Origin: Chloroherpetonaceae bacterium
Lineage (GTDB): Bacteria > Bacteroidota > Chlorobiia > Chlorobiales > Chloroherpetonaceae
Direction of reading: 5' to 3'
NCBI GenBank assembly: GCA_028277445.1
Contig: JANQGG010000006.1
Coordinates: forward strand, 1-64,000
Length of the DNA: 64,000 bases
The notes beneath the pieces were generated by a model. It did no database searches. It was not told where the DNA came from and was given only the letters and a program-made list of their open reading frames with translations. Of the stretch, positions 7,127 to 15,559 are shown piece after piece (position 1 is the stretch's first letter; every line of letters begins with the position of its first letter). The translations under genes and the position numbers were made by a program.

Positions 7127-8455
7127 ATGTCAAATCTTTTTTCGGACATAGAAAAACAGGATAAAGCCGGGCGCGCGCCCTTAGCCGACCGAATGCGTCC
7201 AAAAACGCTTCAGGAGCTTTTGGGTCAGGATCATTTAACCGCACCAGGCGCTCCGTTTCAAAAATTTCTTAATGGCGGGTTTATCCCCTCCATCGTTTTT
7301 TGGGGGCCGCCCGGCGTTGGAAAAACCACATTAGCCGAACTGGTTGCCCATCGTTTAGGATCGGAATTTCTTAAACTTTCCGCGGTTGAATCGGGCGTAA
7401 AAGAAGTCCGGCAGGTGATTTCCAAAGGCGCTCAAAATCAGTATTACGGTACTCCGACAATCTTGTTTATTGATGAAATTCACCGGTTTAATAAATCGCA
7501 GCAAGACGCACTGCTTGGCGCGGTTGAAAAAGGCATTCTAACGCTGATCGGGGCAACCACCGAAAATCCCTCGTTTGAAGTTATCCCGGCATTGCTGAGC
7601 CGATGTTTGGTCTATACGCTAAAATCGCTGCAGAATTCCCATATCCAACAGATTATCACCACAGCGATTGAGGAGGATATCATTTTAAAAAACCACACGA
7701 TCCACATCCAAGATTGGGATTTTTTTTATCAAATCGCTGCCGGTGATGCGCGTCGGGCATTAAATGCGTTGGAAGTTGCCGTGGCTTCGTTCCCTTCCCA
7801 AACCGACCCAATAACGATCAATCGTGAGATACTTGAAAAAGCCGTGCAGCAACATGCGGTTCGATACGATAAAAAAGGTGAAATGCATTACGATGTCATT
7901 TCAGCCTTTATTAAATCCCTTCGGGGATCGGACCCGGACGCAGCGCTGTTTTGGATGACAAAGATGCTCGCCGCCGGTGAAGACCCAAAATTCATCGCCC
8001 GGCGCATGGTGATCTTTGCCAGCGAAGATATCGGCAATGCAGAGCCCCAAGCTTTAATGTTAGCCAATGCCGTGTTTCGTGCCGTTGAAATTATCGGACT
8101 GCCGGAAGCAGCTATAAACCTTGCACATGGTGCGACATATTTGGCCTCGTGCCCAAAATCCAACGCGTCGTATATGGGATTAAATCGTGCCAAACAAGCC
8201 TTTAAAGATTCGATCCAAACCAGCGTCCCGTTGCATTTACGAAATGCGCCAACCAAACTCATGAAACAGGAGGGGTATGGGAAAGATTACTTGTACCCAC
8301 ACGACTTTGAAGGCCATTTTACCGATCAATCTTATTTCCCGCCCGAACTCAATGCGCAAGCTTTCTACAAACCCACCGAACAAGGCAAAGAAAAACGCTT
8401 CAAAGACATCCTTGAAGCGCTTTGGAAAGAGCGGTATGAAAATTTGGGTAAATAA
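7127..8455 (+). CDS. rarA: Replication-associated recombination protein A (AAA+ ATPase)
   Basis: A 442-residue clamp-loader-like AAA+ ATPase of the RarA/MgsA/WRNIP1 family, which acts at stalled forks with SSB and recombination proteins. PLADRMRP and the LLGQDHL motif open the protein, Walker A GPPGVGKTT is at 60-68, DEIHRFNK (Walker B) at 116-123, and GATTENPSFE (sensor 1) near 138-147. The tetramerisation region ends KDILEALWKERYENLGK. The frame is open back to 6956, but that part overlaps DUF4835 and lacks family similarity; ATG 7127 starts MSNLFSDIEK, as in homologues. The last coding bases reappear at 9350-9393, beyond an RHH/PIN module. Confidence 0.96.
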   Translation: MSNLFSDIEKQDKAGRAPLADRMRPKTLQELLGQDHLTAPGAPFQKFLNGGFIPSIVFWGPPGVGKTTLAELVAHRLGSEFLKLSAVESGVKEVRQVISKGAQNQYYGTPTILFIDEIHRFNKSQQDALLGAVEKGILTLIGATTENPSFEVIPALLSRCLVYTLKSLQNSHIQQIITTAIEEDIILKNHTIHIQDWDFFYQIAAGDARRALNALEVAVASFPSQTDPITINREILEKAVQQHAVRYDKKGEMHYDVISAFIKSLRGSDPDAALFWMTKMLAAGEDPKFIARRMVIFASEDIGNAEPQALMLANAVFRAVEIIGLPEAAINLAHGATYLASCPKSNASYMGLNRAKQAFKDSIQTSVPLHLRNAPTKLMKQEGYGKDYLYPHDFEGHFTDQSYFPPELNAQAFYKPTEQGKEKRFKDILEALWKERYENLGK

Positions 8456-8582
8456 CCCTTTTTAAGATGATTATGCCGTGATTTTCTTAGACGCAATCTC
8501 CTTCAACATAGCATTATGCTTTTCTTTTAAGCATCTTTGCTAACCTTTTCAAAATTCCCGTCAATTAGGTTTTGATAAAAAT

Positions 8583-8819
8583 CTAGAACTTATCAAAATC
8601 TTCAGGTTTGGCATCGGGGATTTTTGATAGAACTTTTCGAAACTTTACCTTATCGCCTCGTTTTGCACGTTCATTTAAATAGTCTTCCGTTTCCAAGGCT
8701 GAAAGCTTTTCGGCCAAAGCAATCGTGATGAATTGATTAATAGAAAAGTTTTCTTTTGCCGCGAGCTCTTTGACGCGTTTATGTAACGAATCCGGAATTC
8801 TTAGACTTAACGTACTCAT
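8583..8819 (-). CDS. RHH/HicB-like antitoxin
   Basis: A 78-residue ribbon-helix-helix DNA-binding protein: STLSLRIPDSLHKRVKELAAKE (beta strand plus helix 1) then FSINQFITIALAEKLSAL (helix 2). This is the arrangement of HicB-like and CopG-like antitoxins. The remaining 35 residues are charged and would bind the toxin. It lies downstream of the PIN gene with one base between stop and start, so the toxin gene comes first, opposite to the usual order. It is convergent with rarA and lies within the interval bounded by rarA and its displaced tail. Confidence 0.82.
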   Translation of the reverse strand: MSTLSLRIPDSLHKRVKELAAKENFSINQFITIALAEKLSALETEDYLNERAKRGDKVKFRKVLSKIPDAKPEDFDKF

Positions 8820-8820
8820 T

Positions 8821-9243
8821 TTATTTTCTTATTAATTGTAAAAAATCTTTTGGCGTTAAAACGCTTATCCCCAGTTTTTCAATCCCAATAAAATCCTTTT
8901 TGTTATACGTGATTATGAAATCACTTTCGGAGTTAAATGCTAATTCAAGTACAAATTCATCTTTGGGGTCTTTTAAATAAGGTCGCCATAAATAATAAAT
9001 GCTACATTTTTTCCCTACTAGGCAGATATAGTCTAAAAAATCTGTCATATCTTTTTCATCAATTGCCAGCTTATCAATATTTCTTGATATAATTGATTCA
9101 TATTCCAAAATTAAGGGAACCGAAATGTTCAAATAGAATTTTTCACTATCTAATAATTCAAGAAGTTTAAATGCTGCGCCATTTATAGATCGCAAACCTG
9201 CAAGTATTACATTTGTGTCGATTACAATTTTATACTTTTTCAT
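8821..9243 (-). CDS. PIN-domain toxin (COG1569-type)
   Basis: A 140-residue PIN ribonuclease. All four expected acidic positions are visible: D in KIVIDTNVILAGL (residue 9), E in VPLILEYES, D in YLKDPKDEFVLELAF and D in IITYNKKDF. It is of the type annotated as a putative toxin-antitoxin component of the PIN family, paired with a small RHH protein, here the next gene. The module appears intact. It is the cargo between rarA and the displaced rarA tail at 9350-9393. Confidence 0.85.
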   Translation of the reverse strand: MKKYKIVIDTNVILAGLRSINGAAFKLLELLDSEKFYLNISVPLILEYESIISRNIDKLAIDEKDMTDFLDYICLVGKKCSIYYLWRPYLKDPKDEFVLELAFNSESDFIITYNKKDFIGIEKLGISVLTPKDFLQLIRK

Positions 9244-9349
9244 TTTAGTATTATATGTAATACCAAATATAAAAACAATTCATTTAACTAACACAATGAC
9301 TAAAATCACTCAAACAATTTTAGGAATTTTCTAGTAATTCGCTGTATCT

Positions 9350-9393
9350 ATGAAGACATTCTTGAAGCGCTTTGGAAAAAGAGGTATAAATAA
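9350..9393 (+). repeat. Displaced rarA 3' tail
   Basis: Reads YEDILEALWKKRYK and stop TAA in the + direction, matching the RarA C-terminus KDILEALWKERYENLGK. Bases 9353-9390 match rarA 8403-8440 at 34 of 38 positions. It is in the same orientation as rarA and about 0.95 kb away. The tail is shortened by four codons before its stop. Immediately after the stop begins, on the opposite strand, the first seven codons of a cut vapC-like gene. Confidence 0.88.
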
Positions 9394-9415
9394 GTGAATC
9401 AACCAGCAATTTCAT
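9394..9415 (-). pseudogene. vapC start stub, cut by the displaced rarA tail
   Basis: ATG at 9413-9415 overlaps the stop of the upstream Phd antitoxin by four bases, as in intact Phd/VapC operons. The codons read MKLLVDS, the standard PIN opening with its catalytic Asp, and then run into the TAA-containing rarA tail. The toxin body is absent. The junction lies at 9393/9394. Confidence 0.6.
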
Positions 9416-9645
9416 CGCGTTTCATCTCGTTCTTGCAAAATCGCCGATGTTAAATCAATTCCCTGAAGCTTTAAACGAAGTCTTGGCTTTTTCCAGGCTG
9501 GGGTATGCTTTGCTTCTTCAGAAAAGGGAACAACTTCAGCAACCGGTTTTCCTCTTCGCAACAAGATGATGGTTTCCCCATGCTCTACCTCTGCAATAAA
9601 CCCTGATGCATTTTTTCGAAAATCTGTAAACGAAACTGTTTTCAT
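9412..9645 (-). CDS. Orphan Phd-type antitoxin
   Basis: A 77-residue Phd/YefM antitoxin: KTVSFTDFRKNASGFIAEVEHGET, then IILLRRGKPVAEVVP, then a basic tail KKPRLRLKLQGIDLTSAIL. The family pattern is clear. The toxin gene that should follow is reduced to seven codons, cut at the displaced rarA tail, so this is an antitoxin without a partner. It may still bind DNA or protect against related toxins encoded elsewhere. Upstream bases 9646-9885 carry a REP-like hairpin. Confidence 0.85.
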   Translation of the reverse strand: MKTVSFTDFRKNASGFIAEVEHGETIILLRRGKPVAEVVPFSEEAKHTPAWKKPRLRLKLQGIDLTSAILQERDETR

Positions 9646-9741
9646 AACTTAGTAATAATTATTTCAAAACTGTACATTTAAACGTTGTTATTAATCCGGT
9701 GTGTATAGTTTAGGAATCCGAAAGCTGATGTTTTCTAAAAA

Positions 9742-9774
9742 AATCGGCATTTCGGCTCCGCTCAATGACCGATT
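9742..9774. repeat. REP-like imperfect palindrome
   Basis: A 33-base imperfect hairpin whose ends are AATCGG and CCGATT, with the interior reading cggctccgctcaatg. It belongs to the type of dispersed palindromic intergenic sequence found in many bacteria. With flanking A and T runs it could also serve as a terminator. Nothing else is recognised in 9646-9885. Confidence 0.5.
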
Positions 9775-9885
9775 TTGCAGTTTGTATCCCCCTTCGTTAG
9801 TGCTTCGTCAGGCTACTTGCCTGGTTAACCAATTCAGGAAAGAAAATAATACTATTATAAAAAATGACCTGAAGGCGCGTTCGGT

Positions 9886-10170
9886 TTAATCGCTCACCAC
9901 GTCAACGCCTCGCCAGAATGCAATGCGATCCTTAATTTGAGCCGCCTCATTTTTTGGCGTGGGATAGTACCAGGCCGCATCAGGGTTTTCTTTGCCTTCA
10001 ACCGTTATGGTGTAATAGTGAGCCGTGCCTTTCCACGGACAGATGGTTGTTTTTGAACTGGATTTCAAAAAATCGTCCTTTACAGCGTTCTTTGGGAAAT
10101 AGTGATTACCTTCAACAATCACCGTGTTTTCACTCTCTGCAATTACCGCGCCATTCCATATTGCTTTCAT
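9886..10170 (-). CDS. DUF427 domain protein
   Basis: A 94-residue single-domain protein of the DUF427 family: MKAIWNGAVIAESENTVIVEGNHYFP at the start, CPWKGTAHYYTI near residues 44-55, and AAWYYPTPKNEAAQIKDRIAFW near the end. These are the conserved features of this widespread family, whose members are small beta-rich cytosolic proteins without an established reaction. A purine-poor cctccga stretch (minus strand ggaggag) about 8 bases upstream of ATG is a good ribosome-binding site. It stands alone. Confidence 0.88.
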   Translation of the reverse strand: MKAIWNGAVIAESENTVIVEGNHYFPKNAVKDDFLKSSSKTTICPWKGTAHYYTITVEGKENPDAAWYYPTPKNEAAQIKDRIAFWRGVDVVSD

Positions 10171-10425
10171 GTCTCCTCCGAGCCTGAAAAAGGGTTGTTT
10201 GTAGTTTTGTTCGTTGGAATACCTTAACCCAAAATTCGTTTTCTAAGTTTTTAGGCGCTGGGGTAAATTTAATAACACAATGGGGTGTATTGGGGGAAAA
10301 GTACTTACTTTCTGTGAGTATTCTTTACAACCAGTTCGGCTTCCCTGGTTAGCTCAATTAGTCATGATTTAAAACTCAATGATAAACCCGCTCAAAGAAG
10401 CCGAACGCAGCAAATTTGATTTCGG

Positions 10426-11643
10426 TTAATTGCCGGATATTTCCCAAAAATAGGTTGTGTCTTGTTTGACAACTCGATAAAAATCATAGGTACCATTCAA
10501 CCTGTCGCCATTACCATCCAACACAATGTCGCCGGTGATGAAATCATTTTCACCCAAAACATTTGTTAATGAAGTTTTTAAATCTTCTTTTGGCGTAGCT
10601 TCAGTTCTCTTGATCGTTAATGCGGCAGCAAAAATGGCATCATACAAAATATAATTGTTGGCTCTTGGCGAATACCCGAGCTGCGTTTCTACCTGAGCTT
10701 TTAACTGAGTGTAGGCCTCGCTATCGGGGATTTTGATTGCAGGGCTGAACAAACCGGTTGTTTTAGCGTTTTCCGCAACTGCTGGGCTGCCGGTTAATAT
10801 GTTTTCATTCAACAGGTTTCCGTCGCTGCCATACCATGAAACGCCAAGCGCATCCAAGCCTGTAGCCTGGGTTAAGATATCGGCTATTTCAGAAAATGCC
10901 ATCACCACCAACGCCAGTTCATTGGCCTGTGTTGTGAGCAAAACGCTGTCAATCTTTGCTTCAATACTGGTTATGGCTTCGGGAATGCAGTCCGGTACAA
11001 GTCGTGCATTATATGGAATTGTATCGGTTACTGTGCCCCCTAATGCCTCATATTGAGTCTTAATGCTCTCAGAAAATCCCGTACCCCAAATATCGTCCCT
11101 GAACGATAGAACAATTTTCTTTTTTCCATCGGCCCATATACGTTGCGCAATCGCTTTAGCCGTTATGGTATCGTTGGATACAAAGCGATAAAGATTGTCA
11201 TCTTTTGCCAAAGTCGCTGATGTGCTGGTTGTATGAATTACTATGCCCGAAAAGTTCGATAAGGCGTGCTCGGCGTCGTATATGTTTTGACTGGTGCCGG
11301 AGGCCACAACGCATGTTATGTCATTTTCAGCAAAATAACCGAGGGCATTTGTTACGCCCGTCGGCGTGTTTTCCGTGTCTTTTAACTTCGCGGAAATACG
11401 GAATTGTGCGCCCGATTCTTTAAGATAATCATTGACATCCTTTACGGCGATTCCCATGATCGTTTCCAAGGCGGTTTTATCAATTGGGCTGTTTCCGGTA
11501 AGCGGGAACATCACGCCAATTGATCTTACATCTGAGTCATCATCCGATGAGGTTGAATTGTCGTTATCGCAGGCAACAATTCCCATGAATAGGAAAACCA
11601 GAATAACAACAGGTGAAATTGTTTGGTTTATTGCTCGCTTCAT
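10426..11643 (-). CDS. LivK-like substrate-binding lipoprotein
   Basis: A 405-residue lipoprotein of the periplasmic binding protein type 1 fold (branched-chain amino-acid or amide ABC transporter substrate-binding family). The lipobox is GIVAC near residue 25, followed by an Asp/Ser-rich linker. The domain starts IGVMFPLTGNSPIDKTALE and contains ITCVVASGTSQNIYDAEHAL and IWADGKKKIVLSFRDD, typical of the LivJ/LivK lobe. No permease or ATPase gene is adjacent, so it may act as an orphan receptor or feed a distant transporter. It follows a second lipoprotein gene by nine bases, so the two are probably one transcript. Confidence 0.88.
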   Translation of the reverse strand: MKRAINQTISPVVILVFLFMGIVACDNDNSTSSDDDSDVRSIGVMFPLTGNSPIDKTALETIMGIAVKDVNDYLKESGAQFRISAKLKDTENTPTGVTNALGYFAENDITCVVASGTSQNIYDAEHALSNFSGIVIHTTSTSATLAKDDNLYRFVSNDTITAKAIAQRIWADGKKKIVLSFRDDIWGTGFSESIKTQYEALGGTVTDTIPYNARLVPDCIPEAITSIEAKIDSVLLTTQANELALVVMAFSEIADILTQATGLDALGVSWYGSDGNLLNENILTGSPAVAENAKTTGLFSPAIKIPDSEAYTQLKAQVETQLGYSPRANNYILYDAIFAAALTIKRTEATPKEDLKTSLTNVLGENDFITGDIVLDGNGDRLNGTYDFYRVVKQDTTYFWEISGN

Positions 11644-11652
11644 TTTTACCTC

Positions 11653-12195
11653 CTAATTGTTCATTCCGGGAAAAGAGCCTTTTGTGAAATAAGCGGTCAT
11701 GCGGCGGGTTTTTTTCGTGTAAGAGCCAAAATTAGCGTAGGAATACCCGCCTGTGTAATAATTATAGCCTCGATAGTCCATATGATAGACAAATGTCATA
11801 TCACTTATGAACTCAAAAACTCCAGACCAAGATTTTGTGCTTTTGTTGTAAACGACGCCTACATCATAGATAACATTTTTATACTTCCATTTTCCAATGT
11901 ATCCATAATAACCGGGCGTAGAGTTACTGTTTATAGGATTCAGATAAAAGTAGTCGCTATATATATCTCTGAAAATAATCTGGTAATCATCGCCATTGAT
12001 GGCCTGTGTTGTCGGCTCAGAAAGGGTTTGGGTATTTGGCGACTTCAACCTTAAACTATCTATGACTTCGGCTTGAATCTCTACCTGTTCTTTTTCCGGG
12101 GTTGTATCATTACTATCATTAATGGCATTATCGCCACAAGAAGAAAGAAGTAGCAGCAAAAAAATAGGGAAAACGGTTGTAAGAATCTGTTTCAT
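11653..12195 (-). CDS. Small lipoprotein of unknown function
   Basis: A 180-residue protein with a lipoprotein signal (MKQILTTVFPIFLLLLLSSC, cysteine at 20) and an acidic linker to about residue 60. The C-terminal domain is rich in Tyr, Gly and aromatic residues (YYGYIGKWKYKNVIYDVGVVYNK), suggesting a beta-sheet fold. No family is recognised. It is the first gene of a two-gene unit with the LivK-like binding protein, so the two may act together at the membrane surface. A purine-rich aggagag box precedes the ATG. Confidence 0.75.
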   Translation of the reverse strand: MKQILTTVFPIFLLLLLSSCGDNAINDSNDTTPEKEQVEIQAEVIDSLRLKSPNTQTLSEPTTQAINGDDYQIIFRDIYSDYFYLNPINSNSTPGYYGYIGKWKYKNVIYDVGVVYNKSTKSWSGVFEFISDMTFVYHMDYRGYNYYTGGYSYANFGSYTKKTRRMTAYFTKGSFPGMNN

Positions 12196-12583
12196 TTGAC
12201 CTCTCCTAAGAATGTTTTTTATGATTGAATAGACCCGGTATGAGCACAGTATTTAATGCTCTCACAGGCGCATTCCATGATTTAAAAAACTATTTGAAAT
12301 AACACTACACTAAATCGTTATGCTAAAGAACTTAATACAAAGCGATCTATTGATTTAATTTAGGCTAGTCCGCTATAATTAACAACATGAATTTGTCGAA
12401 CTTTAAAGAAATGCGGCTCGGTGTAGTGTATTAACAGGGATGAGATTTTTGTTTCATATGATTCAATTCATGCGTTGATGATTTAGCTTTAGCTTTGTTA
12501 TGTAGCTTCGAGATGTGTGTAATTTTCTAAGCGAGCTTCACAGTATCATTAATACTGATTAAATGACTTAAAACATAGTTGAA

Positions 12584-12622
12584 TAAAAAAAACCACTATT
12601 AGAATTTTCTCTAACAGTGGTT
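12584..12622 (-). terminator. Terminator of the rnf operon
   Basis: Hairpin of 11-base arms (12591-12601 and 12612-12622, one mismatch) followed in the minus direction by a U run (12585-12590). It lies 28 bases beyond the rnfB stop, so it ends the rnf transcript. The rest of the 454-base gap 12196-12649 shows no gene; it should hold the promoter of the lipoprotein pair. Confidence 0.85.
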
Positions 12623-12649
12623 TTTCATTGAACAGTTTTTAAAAAGTAT

Positions 12650-13492
12650 TTAACCTGCCTTTTTCATTTCTTCTTCTATCAATGTAGAAGCTTTGCGCTC
12701 AATGATGCAATTGACTTCTACCGGGCATACTTCTACGCATTTGGCGCATCCATTGCAAGCCTCCTGATTAATTACCGCAAGATTGTTATCCATGGTAATG
12801 GCATCAAGATCACAGGCTTTCAAACACTTCTGGCAGGCAATGCAAGCTGCCGAACAATATTTTTTAGCCACTGCGCCTTTATCGTGGGAGTTACAGGCAA
12901 TAAAAATCTGTTTATCTTTCTTGGGGATTAAAGCTAAAACTTTGGTTGGGCAGGCAGGAATGCAAGCGCCGCATCCCGTACATAATTCATCATCAATTTT
13001 AATAATGCCATCTTCAAGGCTCATGGCGCCAAAATCGCAATAGGCAATGCACGAACCCAAACCCACACAGGAATACGGACATTGTTTCGGACCCACAAAG
13101 GTTTGCGTGGCCGCCCAACAATCCTGAATACCAACATATTCAGCCGTTGGTTTCACCACATTATGCGTTCCCTGGCAAAGCACCACACATGTGACCGGTT
13201 CAACTTCAGCCATCTGCAGACCTAGTTTAGAGCCCAATGCCGAAACCAAATCGGAGCCTCCCGGTGGACAGGTTAAATTTGTGTTTTTGGTTTTCACCAA
13301 TTCTTCAGCAAAGGCCATACAACCCGGCAAACCGCATGCACCGCAATTGACCCCCGGCAGCATGTCGTTAATAATTTCCACCATCGGGTCTTCTTCAACA
13401 TGAAATTTCTTGGATATGTATAAAATGATCACACTCAACGCAAACGCCACCGAGCCAAGACTAATAACGGGCAATATCATTGAACTAGCCAT
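12650..13492 (-). CDS. rnfB: Rnf complex subunit B, iron-sulfur protein
   Basis: RnfB accepts electrons from ferredoxin at the cytoplasmic face of the Rnf complex and passes them towards the membrane subunits. The 280 residues begin with a membrane helix ([21 protein letters not shown]), then the [4Fe-4S] motif [12 protein letters not shown] of the RnfB N-terminal domain. Several ferredoxin-type clusters follow, including [23 protein letters not shown] and [12 protein letters not shown]. The start MASSMILP (ATG 13490-13492) is preferred over the longer frame because the latter overlaps rseC deeply; with this start the overlap is 8 bases. It is the last gene of the operon. Confidence 0.93.
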   Translation of the reverse strand: MASSMILPVISLGSVAFALSVIILYISKKFHVEEDPMVEIINDMLPGVNCGACGLPGCMAFAEELVKTKNTNLTCPPGGSDLVSALGSKLGLQMAEVEPVTCVVLCQGTHNVVKPTAEYVGIQDCWAATQTFVGPKQCPYSCVGLGSCIAYCDFGAMSLEDGIIKIDDELCTGCGACIPACPTKVLALIPKKDKQIFIACNSHDKGAVAKKYCSAACIACQKCLKACDLDAITMDNNLAVINQEACNGCAKCVEVCPVEVNCIIERKASTLIEEEMKKAG

Positions 13493-13898
13493 ACGTTTTC
13501 TCCTCCACCAAATAAAAATATGTTTTGTGTTTTGTAAATCGTTTAATGACGACATAAGTCATCGCTATCGCAGCCAGGCTTATCCAGGCTGATTCCCAAA
13601 TCGGGAGTTCCAAGCCATTGCTTGTAATTCCCAAAGCAACTATGAAAACAACAAGGGGGAAAACCAGAAGAATAAGGGTTGATTTTAACTCGGCATAATC
13701 TTGCAATTCCAGATGAACCACCTCGCCGACTTTTGCCCCGATGGTATTTTTAGCCATTAACGTGTCGGTTACTTTCGATGTAGGCTGCTGCATCATCTGG
13801 CAGGCGCCGCAATGCGAGCCTTTATTGGCCGGTTCTTCATCGCAGAACAAAAGCAGTTCGGCCTGATCGCCAACAATATTAATCACTTTACCTTTCAC
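13485..13898 (-). CDS. RseC/MucC family membrane protein
   Basis: A 137-residue protein of the RseC/MucC family. It has an N-terminal domain with a cysteine pair (GSHCGACQM), then two adjacent membrane helices (about 73-92 and 98-118). In Proteobacteria RseC acts on sigma-E or on SoxR reduction together with Rnf-like proteins; in Bacteroidota and Chlorobiota a homologue commonly lies in rnf operons. It sits between apbE and rnfB, overlapping rnfB by 8 bases, so a role in redox maintenance or assembly of Rnf is more likely here than sigma-E control. That last step is inference. Confidence 0.87.
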   Translation of the reverse strand: MKGKVINIVGDQAELLLFCDEEPANKGSHCGACQMMQQPTSKVTDTLMAKNTIGAKVGEVVHLELQDYAELKSTLILLVFPLVVFIVALGITSNGLELPIWESAWISLAAIAMTYVVIKRFTKHKTYFYLVEEKTYG

Positions 13899-13947
13899 TG
13901 TTGCAATACCCTAATTTCTCTAACCTTGGCTTATCGTGCAATACATT

Positions 13948-14964
13948 TTAAAATTCCTCTATGAACTGATCAAGATTCGGACTCTTCTTTAATTCATAAC
14001 TATTATCAATCATAATAAACGCAATTGTTTTTACTTCATCAACAATCGCCAACGCTTTTTCATAGCCCAGAATAAAAAATGCCGTTGCATAGGCATCGGC
14101 CAGCGCAGGGTTCTCGGAAAACACAGTTACGCTCCGATAACCTTCCGAAGGATAACCGGTTTTTGGATTGATAATATGATGATACTTTCTTCCTTGGTAA
14201 ACAAAGTAGTTTTCATAATCCCCACTGGTTGCAATACCCTGACTTTTCAAAATCCCAAACGTTGAAAACAGTCTCTCTTCGGCTTTGGGATTCTTAATGC
14301 CCGAAGTCCAGGGCAAGCTCCCTTTTTGGCCTGAAACATACAAATCACCGCCGGCATAAACGATATAATTCGTTATACCGTTTAACGCTAATATTTTCCC
14401 GGCTGCTTCCGCTGCATATCCTTTGGCTATTCCACCCAAACCGATGGACATGCCCTGTTTTTTAAGGAATAATTTCAACTCGGTTTCTTCAAGCTCAATC
14501 CGGTTATAGTTAACCAGCGCTTTTGCGGAGTCTATCGCATCCTGGGATGGCGGCTCAGTACGATTTTTCACATCCCAAAGCTTGCCCAAAGGCTTAAAGC
14601 TAATATCAAACGCGCCATCGGTTTGTTTGGAAATTGATAACGCTTTAGCTACCAATTCGGATATCTCCGGCGTGATTAAAACCGGTTTTTGGCCGGCATG
14701 ATAAGCCGCCATAGAAATCGGGCTGGTTTTAATCCACTCGCTCATATCCTGCTCAAGCCGATCAATTTCGTTAAAGGCTTTTTCAATAGCGCTATCTAAC
14801 CGACCGGTTGTGTATTGATTTTCATTAACGGCAACTTTTATCTTAAAAAGCGTACCCATTTGAAGCCGCTCTTTTTCATAAACCCGGATGTTAGGATTGT
14901 CATGCGTTTGGCAGCCCCACAAAAGCAAAATCAGAACCGCAAAGAACTTCAGCTTTCGAATCAT
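13948..14964 (-). CDS. apbE: FAD:protein FMN transferase
   Basis: ApbE attaches FMN from FAD to Thr/Ser of target proteins; its targets in this operon are RnfG and RnfD. The 338-residue protein is a lipoprotein (LILLLWGC lipobox) and so acts on the periplasmic side. Family motifs are QMGTLFKIKV, EQDMSEW, FDISFKPLGKLWDV, GLGGIAKGYAAE (FAD-binding) and YVVYAGGDLY-like IVYAGGDLYVSG, followed by ATSGDYENYF and HHIINPKTGYPS (metal site region). The start is placed at ATG 14962-14964 because the longer frame runs back through rnfA. The gap to rnfA is 19 bases. Confidence 0.93.
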   Translation of the reverse strand: MIRKLKFFAVLILLLWGCQTHDNPNIRVYEKERLQMGTLFKIKVAVNENQYTTGRLDSAIEKAFNEIDRLEQDMSEWIKTSPISMAAYHAGQKPVLITPEISELVAKALSISKQTDGAFDISFKPLGKLWDVKNRTEPPSQDAIDSAKALVNYNRIELEETELKLFLKKQGMSIGLGGIAKGYAAEAAGKILALNGITNYIVYAGGDLYVSGQKGSLPWTSGIKNPKAEERLFSTFGILKSQGIATSGDYENYFVYQGRKYHHIINPKTGYPSEGYRSVTVFSENPALADAYATAFFILGYEKALAIVDEVKTIAFIMIDNSYELKKSPNLDQFIEEF

Positions 14965-14983
14965 CCCGAAACGATTTGAGTTT

Positions 14984-15559
14984 TTATTTAACCAATCCTG
15001 AAAAACCCATAAACGCCATTGAAAGAATTGCCGCAACGACAAAACTGATCGGTACATTCTTAAATGGCGTGGGAACATCGGCTGTTTCCAGCTTTTCACG
15101 AATACCGGCAAAAAGCACAATGGCCAGTATAAAGCCCATAGCTGAAAAGAAGGAAAAGAGTACCGATTCAAAGAAGTTATAGTCGCCTTGGTTAGCCAGA
15201 ATAGCCACACCAAGAATGGCACAGTTAGTGGTAATAAGCGGCAAGAAAATGCCTAGCGATGCATACAATACTTTACTGACTTTTTTCAAGACAATTTCAA
15301 CCACCTGAACCAGCGAAGCAATCACCAGAATAAACATGACGGTTTGCATAAACTCAATCTTGTATGGGACTAAAATACCTTTGTAAAGCAGGTAAGCAAT
15401 GGCCGATCCCAGAGTCATAACAAAGGTTACGGCAAACCCCATGCCGATGGCCGTATCCAACTTCTTCGATACGCCAATGTAAGGGCAAATGCCTAAAAAC
15501 CGTGCAAACACCACATTATTTACAAATACCGCGCTAACAACAATCAACAAAATTTCCAT
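14984..15559 (-). CDS. rnfA: Rnf complex membrane subunit A
   Basis: RnfA is a six-helix inner-membrane subunit that forms, with RnfE, the inverted-repeat core through which electrons and ions pass. The 191 residues match the family length and motifs: [20 protein letters not shown] in the first helix and [13 protein letters not shown]-type [16 protein letters not shown], whose cysteines bind the intramembrane [2Fe-2S] cluster. Its ATG overlaps the rnfE stop by one base (TAATG), which indicates translational coupling. Confidence 0.95.
   Translation of the reverse strand: MEILLIVVSAVFVNNVVFARFLGICPYIGVSKKLDTAIGMGFAVTFVMTLGSAIAYLLYKGILVPYKIEFMQTVMFILVIASLVQVVEIVLKKVSKVLYASLGIFLPLITTNCAILGVAILANQGDYNFFESVLFSFFSAMGFILAIVLFAGIREKLETADVPTPFKNVPISFVVAAILSMAFMGFSGLVK

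Noticed and set aside
7888-8262. 124-codon frame on the minus strand inside rarA
   Set aside because: Antisense shadow of a strongly conserved gene.
11623-12054. 143-codon frame on the + strand
   Set aside because: It lies opposite the lipoprotein gene at 11653-12195, which has a clear signal peptide and ribosome-binding site.
13493-13555. Longer start for rnfB
   Set aside because: It would overlap rseC by 71 bases and add a non-conserved basic stretch before the membrane helix.
14965-15222. Longer start for apbE
   Set aside because: The extension runs inside rnfA in another frame; the lipoprotein signal begins at 14964.
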